Below, piece after piece: positions 8,853 to 17,841 of a stretch of DNA of 64,000 nucleotides. The first letter of the stretch is position 1; every line of letters starts with the position of its first letter. Source of the stretch: Frondihabitans australicus. GTDB lineage: Bacteria > Actinomycetota > Actinomycetes > Actinomycetales > Microbacteriaceae. Under the pieces are notes generated by a model that was not told where the DNA came from, ran no database searches, and saw only the letters and a program-made list of their open reading frames with translations. The DNA lies in assembly GCF_003634555.1 (NCBI RefSeq), contig NZ_RBKS01000001.1, forward strand, positions 2,232,001 to 2,296,000. Direction: 5' to 3'. Position numbers and translations under genes: made by a program.

Positions 8853-9344
8853 ATGAGCAACACGGAATCCACCACCTGGCTGAGCCAGGAGGCCCACGAC
8901 CGACTCGTCGCCGAGCTCGAGACCCTCGAGACCACCGGCCGTGACGACATCGTGGCCCGCATCGCCGCCGCCCGCGAAGAGGGCGACCTCAAGGAGAACG
9001 GCGGCTACCACGCCGCCCGCGACGAGCAGGCGAAGATCGAGGCCAGGATCCGACAGCTGACGCAGCTCCTCAAGACCGCCACCATCTCGGAGGGCGAGGC
9101 CGACACCGGCATCGTCGGCCCCGGCATGCTCATCACGGCGACGATCGCCGGCGACGAGTCGACCTTCGTGCTCGGCAGCCGCGAGATCATCGCCCCCGGC
9201 AGCGACCTCACCGTCTACAGCCCGTCCAGCCCGCTCGGCGAGGCCATCAGCGGCAAGTCCGCCGGCACCACCACGTCGTACACCGCACCCAACGGCAAGG
9301 AGATCTCGGTCTCCATCACCGCCGTCGCCCCGTACAACGAGTAG
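8853..9344 (+). CDS. greA: transcription elongation factor GreA
   Basis: Secondary-channel factor that stimulates transcript cleavage by backtracked RNA polymerase. The protein is 163 residues, the usual size. The N-terminal coiled coil carries AREEGDLKENGGYHAARDEQ, whose acidic tip (ED/GD) positions the catalytic metal. A C-terminal FKBP-like domain ends in PNGKEISVSITAV. ATG is chosen because AGGAGAAGCT lies immediately upstream. It starts right after an intrinsic terminator and is convergent with ilvA, with only 3 nt between the stop codons. Confidence 0.95.
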   Translation: MSNTESTTWLSQEAHDRLVAELETLETTGRDDIVARIAAAREEGDLKENGGYHAARDEQAKIEARIRQLTQLLKTATISEGEADTGIVGPGMLITATIAGDESTFVLGSREIIAPGSDLTVYSPSSPLGEAISGKSAGTTTSYTAPNGKEISVSITAVAPYNE

Positions 9345-9347
9345 GGG

Positions 9348-10586
9348 TCACTCGACCCTTACGGGCTTGAAGCCGTTCTCGACGAGGCGCTCCATGACCT
9401 GCTCGGCGTGCTCGGGGCCGCGCGTCTCGATGCTGAGCTCGAGCTCGACCTCGCTGATCTGAAGCCCCCGGCCGTGCCGGGTGTGCAGCACCTCGACCAC
9501 GTTGGCGTTCGCCTCCGAGACGATCTCGGAGACACGCGCCAGCTGGCCGGGGCGGTCGGGCAGGCCGACGCGGAAGTGCAGGTAGCGGTCGGAGGCCGCA
9601 AGACCGCGGCTGATGACGCGCTCCATCATGAGCGGGTCGATGTTGCCGCCCGAGAGCACGACGACCGTGGTGCCGAGCGGCTCGACCTGCTCGGTCATGA
9701 TCGCGGCCACGCCGACCGCTCCGGCCGGCTCGACGACCTGCTTCGCGCGCTCGAGCAGCGTCAGGATCGCGCGGGCGGTGTCGTCGTCCGACACCGTCAC
9801 GACCTCGTCGACGACGTCCTTCACGATCTCGAAGTTGAGCACGCCCGGCTTCGCGACGGCGATGCCGTCGGCGATCGTCGGGGTGGGAACGACGGCCGTC
9901 GCGGCCCCGAGCTTCATCGACACGGCGTAGGGCGCCGAGTTCGCCGCCTGCACTCCGATGATCCTGATGCCTCGGCCCTGACGCTCGCGCACCTGCGTGA
10001 CGGCGCTCGCGACGCCCGCGATGAGTCCGCCGCCGCCGATCGCCATCACGATCGTGTCGACGTCGGGCACCTGGTCGAGGATCTCGAGCCCGAGCGTGCC
10101 CTGGCCGGCGATGACGTCGGCATGGTCGTACGGCGGGATGAACACCGCTCCGGTCGAGTCGGAGAACTCCTTCGCGGCCCGCAGGGCGTCTTCGACGGAG
10201 TGGCCGCTCAGCACGACGTCGGCGCCGTAGTCGCGGGTCGCCTGCAGCTTCGGCAGGGCGACGCCGACGGGCATGAAGATCGTGGCCTTGAGCCCGAGCT
10301 CGCGGGCGGCGAGCGCGACCCCCTGAGCGTGGTTGCCGGCGGAGGCCGCGACGACGCCGTGCGACTTCTCCTCCTCGCTCAGCACCGACAGGCGGTTGAA
10401 CGCGCCGCGGACCTTGTACGAGCCGGTGCGCTGCAGGTTCTCGCACTTGAGGTAGACGGGCGCGCCGAGCACGCGCGAGAGGTAGGTCGAGCTCTCCATC
10501 GGCGTCACGTGCGCGACCTTCGAGACGCGCTCGCGGGCTGCGAGGAAGTCGTCGAGGGTGGGGCCGGCGAGGGTGCGGTCAGTCAT
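9348..10586 (-). CDS. ilvA: threonine ammonia-lyase
   Basis: PLP-dependent threonine deaminase converting threonine to 2-oxobutyrate, the first step of isoleucine synthesis or of threonine catabolism. The protein has 412 residues. The PLP lysine is Lys58 in GSYKVRGA, the phosphate-binding glycine loop is GGGGLIAG, and a single ACT-like regulatory domain occupies about 330-412 (FRVGLPDRPGQLARV). One short ACT domain resembles the TdcB/short IlvA type rather than the long E. coli IlvA with two. The ATG overlaps the end of the upstream AI-2E-family gene by 8 nt, so the two are probably co-translated. Confidence 0.93.
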   Translation of the reverse strand: MTDRTLAGPTLDDFLAARERVSKVAHVTPMESSTYLSRVLGAPVYLKCENLQRTGSYKVRGAFNRLSVLSEEEKSHGVVAASAGNHAQGVALAARELGLKATIFMPVGVALPKLQATRDYGADVVLSGHSVEDALRAAKEFSDSTGAVFIPPYDHADVIAGQGTLGLEILDQVPDVDTIVMAIGGGGLIAGVASAVTQVRERQGRGIRIIGVQAANSAPYAVSMKLGAATAVVPTPTIADGIAVAKPGVLNFEIVKDVVDEVVTVSDDDTARAILTLLERAKQVVEPAGAVGVAAIMTEQVEPLGTTVVVLSGGNIDPLMMERVISRGLAASDRYLHFRVGLPDRPGQLARVSEIVSEANANVVEVLHTRHGRGLQISEVELELSIETRGPEHAEQVMERLVENGFKPVRVE

Positions 10587-11724
10587 CGGCGGGGTCCTTC
10601 GGGGAGAGGGTCTCGGGTGCGGGCGCGAGATCGGCGGGTGGGGTGTCGCCGGGCTCCTGCGACCGGGCCTTCCAGCGGCCGGCCGCGATCGAGTGCACCA
10701 TCGTGTTGACCGTGGCGACGAGCGGCACGGCGAAGAGGGCGCCCGCAATGCCTGCCAGAAGCGCGCCGCCGGCCACCGCGAAGACCACCGCGAGCGGATG
10801 GACCTTGACGGCGTTGCCCATGACGAGCGGCTGCAGCACCTGGCTCTCGAGCAGGTGGATGAACAGCACGCCGGCGAGCATGATCAGTGCGATCACGGGC
10901 CCGTTGTACACGAGCGCCACGAAGACCGCGATGATGCCGGTGACGATCGAGCCCACGACCGGGATGAACGAGCCGAGGAACACGGCGACCGCGATCGGCA
11001 CGGCCAGAGGGATGCGGGCGATCGCGGCGATGAGGCCGATGCCGACCGAGTTCACCAGCGCGACGAAGATCTGCACCTTGACGAAGCTGGTGAGGGTGAT
11101 CCAGCCGGCGTGACCGGCGTCGTCGATCGCGGCGCGAGCCCGCTTCGGGAAGAGCCGGACGGTCCAGCGCCAGACCGCGGCGCCGTCGATGAGCAGGATG
11201 ATCGTGCCGAACACGGTCAGCAGGAGCCCGGTGAAGAAGTGCTCGAAGCCCGAGCCGATGCTCTTCGCGCCCGCGAGCAGTCCGTTCGTGTCGGTCTGGA
11301 CGGCCGAGACCGCCGTGTGGAACTCGCCGTTGAGCTGCTTCGGCGTCAGGTGGAACGGGCCGGAGATGAGGAAACCGCGCACGTCGAGGTAGGCGTGGAA
11401 GGTGCGGTGCCGGAGCTCGGGAAGTTCGTCGAGGATCTGCGTGACGACGAGGAACCCGAGGCCGGCCAGGACCACCAGGACCACCAGGATCGGGACCACG
11501 GTCGCCAGCCACCGCGGCCACCCGTGCCGCCGCAGGAAGGCGGCGCCGGGGACGAGCAGCGCCGACAGCAGGATCGCGATCATCAGCGGGATGACGATGA
11601 ACTCGAGCTCGGAGACCACGAAGAGGAAGAGCGCGATCACGCCGGCGATGGCGAGGATGCGCCAGGCCCAGGCACCGGCGATCTGCATGCCCGCGGGCAG
11701 AGCACGATCGGTGGGGCGCTGCAT
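10579..11724 (-). CDS. AI-2E family transporter (PerM-like)
   Basis: A polytopic membrane protein of the AI-2E exporter/PerM family, 381 residues. It has about seven to eight hydrophobic helices, the family's central soluble segment (about 105-160), and conserved C-terminal segments FLGSFIPVVGSIVTG and HLLESQVLQPLVMG. The C-terminus is a Pro/Asp-rich cytoplasmic tail. A -10-like TAGACT ends 6 nt before the ATG, indicating a leaderless transcript. The family name does not prove AI-2 transport; many members have other or unknown substrates. Confidence 0.88.
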   Translation of the reverse strand: MQRPTDRALPAGMQIAGAWAWRILAIAGVIALFLFVVSELEFIVIPLMIAILLSALLVPGAAFLRRHGWPRWLATVVPILVVLVVLAGLGFLVVTQILDELPELRHRTFHAYLDVRGFLISGPFHLTPKQLNGEFHTAVSAVQTDTNGLLAGAKSIGSGFEHFFTGLLLTVFGTIILLIDGAAVWRWTVRLFPKRARAAIDDAGHAGWITLTSFVKVQIFVALVNSVGIGLIAAIARIPLAVPIAVAVFLGSFIPVVGSIVTGIIAVFVALVYNGPVIALIMLAGVLFIHLLESQVLQPLVMGNAVKVHPLAVVFAVAGGALLAGIAGALFAVPLVATVNTMVHSIAAGRWKARSQEPGDTPPADLAPAPETLSPKDPADD

Positions 11725-11809
11725 TCGGCCAGTCTAGGGCTGTGCGCCGTGACCCACGGGCCCCCGATCGCGGCAGACGATGACGGTGGCCTCCGCTAGC
11801 GTCGGTCGG

Positions 11810-13009
11810 GTGGTCAAGTCCGTCGTCTCTCCCGCCCAGGCACGCCGAATCGCCCTCGCCGCGCAGGGGTTCGGCGGTGTGCCGCCCACGGTCGTCGGCA
11901 CCCGCCAGCTCAACCTCGCCATCGACCGGCTGGGGATCGTCCAGATCGACTCGGTGAACGTGTTCGAGCGCAGCCACTACCTGCCGCTCTACGCCCGGCT
12001 CGGTGCGTACGACCGCACGCTCCTCGACCGCCTCACCTTCGCCGCGAAGGGCCGCTACACCGAGTACTGGGCGCACGAGGCGGCCTTCCTGCCGGTGGCG
12101 GCCTGGCCGCTCTGGCGCTGGAAGATGCGCGAGTACCGCGACGGCTACGATCGCGACGACTCGTCGTGGGCGGCGGCGAACCAGCCGATGCTGCAGTGGC
12201 TCCTGGACGAGCTCCGCACGTCCGGGCCGCTGCCGGCGAGCGCCATCGAGCACGATTCCAACGTGCGGCGCGGGCCCTGGTGGGGCTGGAGCGACGTCAA
12301 ACGCGGCCTGGAGGTGCTGTTCCGCACCGGCGACGTCGTGAGCGCCGGCCGCACGCGCTTCGAACGCACCTACGCGCTGCCCGAGCAGGTGCTGCCGGGA
12401 GAGATCCTCGACGCCGAGGTCTCGAAGGCCGACGCGCATCGCGCACTGGTCGAGCACGCCACCCGGGCGCACGGCATCGGCACGGTGTCGGACATCGCCG
12501 ACTACTTCCGACTCAAGGTGGCCGACACGACCACGGCCCTGCGCGAGCTCGACGACGAGGGCGTGGTGCAGCGGGTCGAGGTGCCGGGCTGGAAGCGGCC
12601 GACCTTCGTCCACCGCGACGCCCGGCTGCCGCGCCGCATCGAGGCCGACGCGCTCCTGTCGCCGTTCGACCCGGTCGTGTGGGAGCGCCCGCGGGCGGAG
12701 CGCCTGTTCGGGTTCCACTACCGGATCGAGATCTACACGCCGCAGCCCAAGCGCGTGTTCGGCTACTACGTCCTGCCCGTGCTGCAGGACGACGCCCTCG
12801 TCGGGCGCGTCGACCTCAAGAGCGATCGTCAGAGCGGCGTGCTGCGCGTGCAGGCGGCGTGGCACGAGGCGGGGCAGACGGTGGAGGTGGAGCGTCTCGC
12901 CGGGCTCCTGCGCCGGACCGCCCAGTGGCAGGGGCTCGGCGACGTCGAGGTCACGGGGCGCGGCGATCTCGCGCCCGCGCTCGCGTCAGCCCTGCGAGCG
13001 GGCGGCTAG
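11810..13009 (+). CDS. YcaQ/AlkX-type winged-helix DNA glycosylase-like protein
   Basis: Member of the HTH_42 (YcaQ/AlkZ) superfamily, whose characterised members unhook DNA crosslinks or excise bulky alkylated bases. Near the N-terminus the segment GIVQIDSVNV carries the QxD motif typical of the YcaQ/AlkX branch rather than the QxQ of AlkZ. Tandem winged helices with WWGWSDVKRGLEVLF and LSPFDPVVWERPR follow. I chose the GTG start (399 residues) because a -10-like TAGCGT ends 7 nt upstream and homologues begin near SxAQARRIALAAQGF; an ATG 30 nt earlier is the alternative. Confidence 0.85.
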   Translation: MVKSVVSPAQARRIALAAQGFGGVPPTVVGTRQLNLAIDRLGIVQIDSVNVFERSHYLPLYARLGAYDRTLLDRLTFAAKGRYTEYWAHEAAFLPVAAWPLWRWKMREYRDGYDRDDSSWAAANQPMLQWLLDELRTSGPLPASAIEHDSNVRRGPWWGWSDVKRGLEVLFRTGDVVSAGRTRFERTYALPEQVLPGEILDAEVSKADAHRALVEHATRAHGIGTVSDIADYFRLKVADTTTALRELDDEGVVQRVEVPGWKRPTFVHRDARLPRRIEADALLSPFDPVVWERPRAERLFGFHYRIEIYTPQPKRVFGYYVLPVLQDDALVGRVDLKSDRQSGVLRVQAAWHEAGQTVEVERLAGLLRRTAQWQGLGDVEVTGRGDLAPALASALRAGG

Positions 13010-13030
13010 GCCGGCCCGGCCAGGGGCCAG

Positions 13031-13939
13031 CTAGAACTGGGCGGCGTTCTTACGGAGGCGGGCGATTCGATCCGCGAGCGGCGGGTGCGTCGAGAAGATG
13101 CGCGCCATGACACCGGGCCGCATCGGGTCGCTGATCCACAGGTGCGACATCGACGAGTTCTGATCGCGCATCGGGCGACCGTACGCGCCGAGCTTCTCGA
13201 GCGCCGAGGCGAGCCCCTCGGGGTAGCGGGTGGTGAGGGCGCCGGTCGCGTCGGCGAGGTACTCGCGCTGACGCGAGACCGCGGCCTGGACGCCCGCGGC
13301 GGCGAGCGGCGCGACGATCATCGCGGCGAGCCCGACGATGATCATGACCGGGTTGCCGCCTCCGCCGCCGTTCTCGTTGTCGCGGCGGTTGCCGCCGCCG
13401 AACATCGCGCCGAAGAACGACATGCGCAGCATGATGTCCGCCAGGAACCCGACGGCGACGACGAGGCCGAAGACGATCGTCGAGACGCGGATGTCGTAGT
13501 TCTTGACGTGCCCCATCTCGTGCGCCATGACGCCCTGAAGCTCGGTGTCGTCCATGATCGCCAGGAGTCCCGTGGTCGCGGCGACGACCGCGTGCTGCGG
13601 GTCGCGGCCGGTCGCGAAGGCGTTCGGAGCCGGGTCCTCGACGACGTACACCTCGGGCATCGGCAGCCCCATCGTGATCGAGAGGTTCTCGACGGTCCGG
13701 TAGAGGCGCGGCTCGGTGTGGGCGTCGACGCGGATCCCGTGGCTCATCGCGATCGCCTGCCGCGACGCGAAGAAGTACTGCACGAGGGCGTACAGGGCGG
13801 CGATCACCAGCACGGTGAAGCCGATCGACGGGTTGCCCCAGATCGCGCTGGCGGCGAAGCCGAGCGCGCCGATGATCACCAGGAAGACCAGGATGATCAG
13901 CCAGGTGTTGATCTTGTTGCGCGAGACGGCGGAGTACAC
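13031..13939 (-). CDS. htpX: zinc metalloprotease HtpX
   Basis: Membrane-bound M48 zinc protease involved in membrane-protein quality control. It has 302 residues. Two N-terminal transmembrane helices (about 13-31 and 40-57) precede the catalytic motif HEMGH (140-144). The third zinc ligand lies in the RQREYLADA segment, with further hydrophobic helices between them. A Gly/Asn-rich loop (GGGNRRDNENGGGGG) interrupts the region between helices. It follows lemA by 45 nt on the same strand, the classical lemA-htpX pairing. Confidence 0.95.
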   Translation of the reverse strand: MYSAVSRNKINTWLIILVFLVIIGALGFAASAIWGNPSIGFTVLVIAALYALVQYFFASRQAIAMSHGIRVDAHTEPRLYRTVENLSITMGLPMPEVYVVEDPAPNAFATGRDPQHAVVAATTGLLAIMDDTELQGVMAHEMGHVKNYDIRVSTIVFGLVVAVGFLADIMLRMSFFGAMFGGGNRRDNENGGGGGNPVMIIVGLAAMIVAPLAAAGVQAAVSRQREYLADATGALTTRYPEGLASALEKLGAYGRPMRDQNSSMSHLWISDPMRPGVMARIFSTHPPLADRIARLRKNAAQF

Positions 13940-13984
13940 GGCGAGCGTCCTTGCGTTCGTCAGAGAGTGGTGAGGTGCCCCGGG

Positions 13985-14566
13985 CTAGAACTGCACGCGC
14001 GGCGGCTCGGCGATCGCCGACGGCTCGGCGACCTCGAAGAAATCGCGGTTCGTGAAGCCGAGGCGCTTGGCGAACACCGTGTTCGGGAACACCTGCGTCT
14101 TCGTGTTGAACTCGCGCACGCCCCCGTTGTAGAACCGGCGGGCGCCCTGAATCTTGTCTTCGGTGTCGACGAGCTCGGACTGCAGCTGCAGGAAGTTCTG
14201 CGACGCCTGGAGCTGCGGGTAGGCCTCGGCGACGGCGAAGATGCTCTTCAGCGACTGCTGGAGGTGCGTCTCGGCGACGGCCGCCTCGGCCGGGGTCGTG
14301 GCGCTGAGCGTCTCGGCGCGGGCCTTCGTGACGCTCTCGAAAACGCCGGACTCGTGGCTCGCGTAGCCCTTCACCGACGAGATGATGTTCGGGATCAGAT
14401 CGCCGCGGCGCTTGAGCTGCACGGTGATGTCGCTCCATGCCTCGTCGACGCGCACCTTGAGCGTCACGAGCGAGTTGTACGTCGCCCAGAAGTAGATGCC
14501 GACGATGATTGCGAGCACCACGACGATGCCGACTGCGATGAGAATGCCTACGAGGGCGGAATCCAT
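13985..14566 (-). CDS. lemA: LemA family protein
   Basis: A 193-residue LemA protein. An N-terminal membrane anchor (about 5-28) is followed by a helical-bundle domain with the family signatures YNSLVTLKVRVDEAWSDI, LKRRGDLIPN and RRFYNGGVREFN. AAAAGGAGC-type purine-rich sequence precedes the ATG. Function in bacteria is not well defined; the co-directional htpX gene suggests envelope quality control. It is divergent from the large Ig-like membrane protein gene. Confidence 0.93.
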   Translation of the reverse strand: MDSALVGILIAVGIVVVLAIIVGIYFWATYNSLVTLKVRVDEAWSDITVQLKRRGDLIPNIISSVKGYASHESGVFESVTKARAETLSATTPAEAAVAETHLQQSLKSIFAVAEAYPQLQASQNFLQLQSELVDTEDKIQGARRFYNGGVREFNTKTQVFPNTVFAKRLGFTNRDFFEVAEPSAIAEPPRVQF

Positions 14567-14712
14567 GGCGAAAAGCTCCTTGTTGATCCGGATCGACTAT
14601 AGAGGCGGCACCTTGGAACCTACGGAGCGGCTGGGCATTCTCTGAGGTAATTCTCGCCACGCCGTGTTCTTCACAATTCAGTATCTGTTTGCCGGATCAG
14701 CCGCACGGCGGA

Positions 14713-14741
14713 TTGACTTGTACCCCGCGACTTGGCTGAAT
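14713..14741 (+). promoter_or_regulatory. candidate promoter for the Ig-like membrane protein
   Basis: A -35 box TTGACT and a -10-like CTGAAT are separated by 17 bp. The -10 box ends 2 nt before the chosen GTG and 8 nt before a second in-frame GTG, so the transcript probably has little or no leader. The exact initiation codon is uncertain for that reason. Confidence 0.45.
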
Positions 14742-14743
14742 GG

Positions 14744-17083
14744 GTGACAGTGCTCACCGACACGACCCTCAGCTCCACCGGCTCCGCGGCTACCGGCGGC
14801 GGAGTGCTTCGGGGTGCGCACCGGGCCGATGCGCGCGGGCACTCGTCACGAGCGACGGGTCGCAGGATCCTGCTCGCCGCCGTCTCGATCTCCGCTCTGA
14901 CGCTCGCCGCCCTCGGGGCCCTCGCCGGAGGGCCCTCAGCCTCGGCTGCGACGTCGACCCCGACGCCCGCTCCCCCGACGTCGAGCTTCGCCCCCGCGAC
15001 GGCGCCGACCATCTCGGTCGCCGACTCGGACTCGTCGAACGGCACGGCCCAGGGCACCGGAGTGGCCGGCGACCAGCTGCGCGTGCTCGACCCGGCACAC
15101 CCGTCGCAGTCGCTCTGCACGGCGACGGTCGACGCGGGCGGCTCGTGGTCGTGCCCGGTCACGCTCACAAGCGGGGCCGGCCAGGCGCTCACCGTGCGCG
15201 ACCTGACGCAGCCGACGCTGCCCGACGTGACCTCCAGGGCGTTCGACGTGCTCACCGAGCCCGTGGTCTCGTCGCCGTCGGGCGTCGCCGTCGGTGCCAC
15301 GGTCTCGGGCACCGGCTTCGCGGGCGCGACCGTCACGGCGTCCCTGACCGGCACCGGGCAGACCTCCGGCACGACCTTCAGCGTCACCGCAGCGGTCTCG
15401 TCGTCGGGCTCGTGGTCGACGGTCCTCCCCGCGTCGGGCGTCCCGTCGGGCACCTACAGCGTGTCCGCCGTCCAGCGGTCGGCCTCCGTGCCGTCGATCC
15501 CGGTCTCGTCGCAGTCGAACACGGTCGACATCGTCATCGACCGGACCGCCCCGGCGGCACCGGTGCTGCTGCGGCCCGCCGCGGGCTCGACCGTCACCAC
15601 GCAGCCGTTCAGCTTCGTCGGCACGGGCGAGCCGGGTGCCACGGTCACCACGTACATCGACAGCAATCCCGTCTGCTCGGCCGCCGTGTCGGCCGCAGGA
15701 TCCTGGAGCTGCTCGACCCGGGGCCTCCTCATCCCCGCCGGGTCGCGCGTGGTCCAGGCCGCACAGCGTGACGCGGCCGGCAACTACGGCCCGGCCAGCC
15801 CGAGCACGAAGGTCGCCTTCGCCGCCCAGCCGACCTCGACCCCGTCGGCGCCCTCGTCCGGCCAGCCGAGCGCCCCGTCGACCGGCGGCCAGACCGGTGC
15901 CGGTGGCGACGGCTCCAGCGGCTCGGGCGTTCCTGCTCCGGGAGGCACCACGGGCGGTCACAGCGGCGGCAGCGGCGGGTCGACATCGGGCGGCGCGCCG
16001 AGCGCGTCCGGTGGAGGCTCGAGCGGCTCGTCGGGATCGTCCGGCGGCTCCGGGTCCGCATCGGCGTCCGGCGCGGACTCGTCGGCGCTCGACGCGGCCG
16101 CGTCGTGGACCGCGCCGACCGGGTTCGGCCACGACCTTCCCACCCTGGCGCAGAGCGTGTCGAGCTGGGTCTGGATCTGGGCGCTCGTCGTCGGCATCGT
16201 CTTCGTGCTGCTCGTCATCGTGCCGCTGCGTCTCGCGGGCTCCGCCCTCGGCGGTCGCCTCGCGGTGCGCGCGCGACGATTCACCGGCCGCAACCGTGCC
16301 GTCTCCGAGCGCGACGAGTCGCCGCTCCTGCCTCCCGCCGCGGCGATCGCGGCCACGATCGGCGTGGGCGCCGTGCTCGTCGCGCTGGCCTTCGGCGTCG
16401 ACGACCAGCTGCGCTACGTCCGCCTCGTCCTGGCGATCGGGCTCGGGCTGGCGCTCGTCAACGGGCTGGGCGCCGTGCTGCCGACGTGGGTGGTCGGGCG
16501 GCGGCTCGGGCGGCGGCTTCGGCTGGGGGCGAGTCCCCGGCTCCTGCTCGTCGCCGCCCTGGCCTGCCTCGCGGTGAGGATCTTCGACCTCGACCCGCCG
16601 CTCGTGCTGGGGGTGCTCGTGGCTGCGACCCTCGTCGACGACGACGGTGCGACCCTCGACGAGACCGGCGACATCCGACACGGCGGTCTGCTCGCGACCG
16701 TGCAGCTGTCGGCGATCGCGCTCGTGTCGTTCGTCGCGTGGGTCGTGCACGGATTCATCCCGGCCGCATCGGCGTCGTTCGCGGTCGAGGTGACCCGCGA
16801 GGCGCTCGCCACCACCTGCCTGGCCGGCCTCGGCTCGCTCGTGGTGCTGCTCGTGCCCCTCGCCCACCTGCCCGGCCGCGCGCTGCTGTCGTGGTCGAGG
16901 CCGACTCTCGTCGGGCTCGCCGTCGTGGGCGCGGCCCTCGCCGCGGTCGTCTACGCGGGCGCGCCGACCGAGGCGTTCCCGCTGCTGCCGATCGTCGTCG
17001 CGGCTCTCGTCTTCGCGGTGGTCGCCGTGAGCGCGTGGACCTGGGTGAGGTTCGTCGAGCCCGCGCTCGACGACGCCCCCTGA
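14744..17083 (+). CDS. Ig-like domain / polytopic membrane fusion protein
   Basis: A 779-residue membrane protein of unusual build. An N-terminal signal or anchor segment (about 41-69) leads into Thr/Pro/Ser-rich sequence. Three Ig-like or bacterial adhesin-like beta repeats follow (about 75-355; repeated patterns SGSWS, GAGQALTV, GATVTxx, and a last unit ending DAAGNYGPAS). Next comes an extreme Gly/Ser/Ala linker (about 370-455). The C-terminal third has about eight to nine transmembrane helices with the motif FPLLPIVVAALVF near the end. Possible starts are GTG here, GTG 6 nt later or TTG 12 nt earlier. The C-terminal region gives no clue to enzymatic activity. Confidence 0.8.
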   Translation: MTVLTDTTLSSTGSAATGGGVLRGAHRADARGHSSRATGRRILLAAVSISALTLAALGALAGGPSASAATSTPTPAPPTSSFAPATAPTISVADSDSSNGTAQGTGVAGDQLRVLDPAHPSQSLCTATVDAGGSWSCPVTLTSGAGQALTVRDLTQPTLPDVTSRAFDVLTEPVVSSPSGVAVGATVSGTGFAGATVTASLTGTGQTSGTTFSVTAAVSSSGSWSTVLPASGVPSGTYSVSAVQRSASVPSIPVSSQSNTVDIVIDRTAPAAPVLLRPAAGSTVTTQPFSFVGTGEPGATVTTYIDSNPVCSAAVSAAGSWSCSTRGLLIPAGSRVVQAAQRDAAGNYGPASPSTKVAFAAQPTSTPSAPSSGQPSAPSTGGQTGAGGDGSSGSGVPAPGGTTGGHSGGSGGSTSGGAPSASGGGSSGSSGSSGGSGSASASGADSSALDAAASWTAPTGFGHDLPTLAQSVSSWVWIWALVVGIVFVLLVIVPLRLAGSALGGRLAVRARRFTGRNRAVSERDESPLLPPAAAIAATIGVGAVLVALAFGVDDQLRYVRLVLAIGLGLALVNGLGAVLPTWVVGRRLGRRLRLGASPRLLLVAALACLAVRIFDLDPPLVLGVLVAATLVDDDGATLDETGDIRHGGLLATVQLSAIALVSFVAWVVHGFIPAASASFAVEVTREALATTCLAGLGSLVVLLVPLAHLPGRALLSWSRPTLVGLAVVGAALAAVVYAGAPTEAFPLLPIVVAALVFAVVAVSAWTWVRFVEPALDDAP

Positions 17084-17091
17084 CCCACGCG

Positions 17092-17113
17092 CCCGCGGCG
17101 TCCGCCTCGCGGG
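17092..17113. repeat. inverted repeat between convergent genes
   Basis: CCCGCG and CGCGGG are separated by 10 nt in the 34-nt gap between two convergent stop codons. It may act as a weak bidirectional terminator, but there is no U-tract. Confidence 0.3.
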
Positions 17114-17117
17114 GGTC

Positions 17118-17705
17118 TCAGACCATCGCGCCGAGCGACGGCGCCGCCGACGAGGCCGCCTGCTTCGCCGCCATCGCCTGCAGCTCCTTCGCGTACGCCT
17201 CCACGGCCGAGCCGTAGCCGCCGGCGAGCGCCTTCGCGTCGATCTTCTTCAGCTCGACGATCTTCTCGGCGCGGCTGTCCCCCTTGAGGGACTTCAGGTC
17301 GGCCTTGAGCGACGCCGGCGCGGCCTTCCACGCCGCTTCGGCCTTCGTCGCGATCTCCTTGATCTCGGAGCCGTAGCCGCCGTCGAGCGCCTTGGTCTCG
17401 ATCGCGGCCACGGCGCTGCGACGATCGGCCCCCTTCTTGCCCTTGAGCGCCGTGAGGTCGGCCTTCAGCGCCGACGGCAGGGTGCCGACGAGGCGGCGCA
17501 GGCCGGCCGGGCGCAGGGCGCGGAACGGCATGACGAGCCGGGTCGACGAGTGGGTCGACGATCCGGCCTGCGACGACGAGGCGGACGGCGACGGCGTGGG
17601 GGTCGCCGCGTTCGCGGCCGCGGCGCCGAAGACGCCGGCTCCGGCCACCAGGGCGCAGGTGGTGCCGGCGACGACGGCGAGACGGGTCAGTCGGGTGGTG
17701 TGCAT
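17118..17705 (-). CDS. secreted protein with two internal repeats
   Basis: A 195-residue exported protein that I do not recognise. A Sec-type signal peptide (about 1-33, cleavage near ANAATP) is followed by a Ser/Pro/Thr linker. Two copies of a helical repeat of about 50 residues come next, beginning LKADL at about 80 and 133. Both share the pattern LKADLxxLKG...KALxGGYGSxxxxxA. The ATG is preceded by an excellent AAGGAGG. It is transcribed divergently from an OmpR-type two-component system, so it may be a target or an extracellular partner of that system (inference from position). Confidence 0.85.
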   Translation of the reverse strand: MHTTRLTRLAVVAGTTCALVAGAGVFGAAAANAATPTPSPSASSSQAGSSTHSSTRLVMPFRALRPAGLRRLVGTLPSALKADLTALKGKKGADRRSAVAAIETKALDGGYGSEIKEIATKAEAAWKAAPASLKADLKSLKGDSRAEKIVELKKIDAKALAGGYGSAVEAYAKELQAMAAKQAASSAAPSLGAMV

Positions 17706-17722
17706 GGGTCCTCCTTGGTCGG

Positions 17723-17741
17723 GCGCCGATGCTCTCGGCGC
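17723..17741 (-). promoter_or_regulatory. leader hairpin upstream of the secreted repeat protein
   Basis: A perfect 7-bp inverted repeat GCGCCGA/TCGGCGC with a 5-nt loop lies about 18 nt upstream of the ATG, just before the ribosome binding site. It could be an operator or an mRNA hairpin. Confidence 0.35.
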
Positions 17742-17775
17742 GTCGATCATCGTGACGACGCCGACTCCTCGACAG

Positions 17776-17792
17776 GTTCGGCGGATGTTCGG
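17776..17792. promoter_or_regulatory. direct repeat, candidate OmpR-type regulator box
   Basis: GTTCGG occurs twice with starts exactly 11 bp apart, roughly one helical turn. The pair lies between the divergent secreted-protein gene and the response-regulator gene. OmpR/PhoB-family regulators typically bind such head-to-tail repeats, so this is a candidate autoregulatory site. Confidence 0.4.
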
Positions 17793-17841
17793 GTCGTGTA
17801 AATCCGTGAGGCGAGGCAGCAGGATCCGGTTGAATGTCGTC

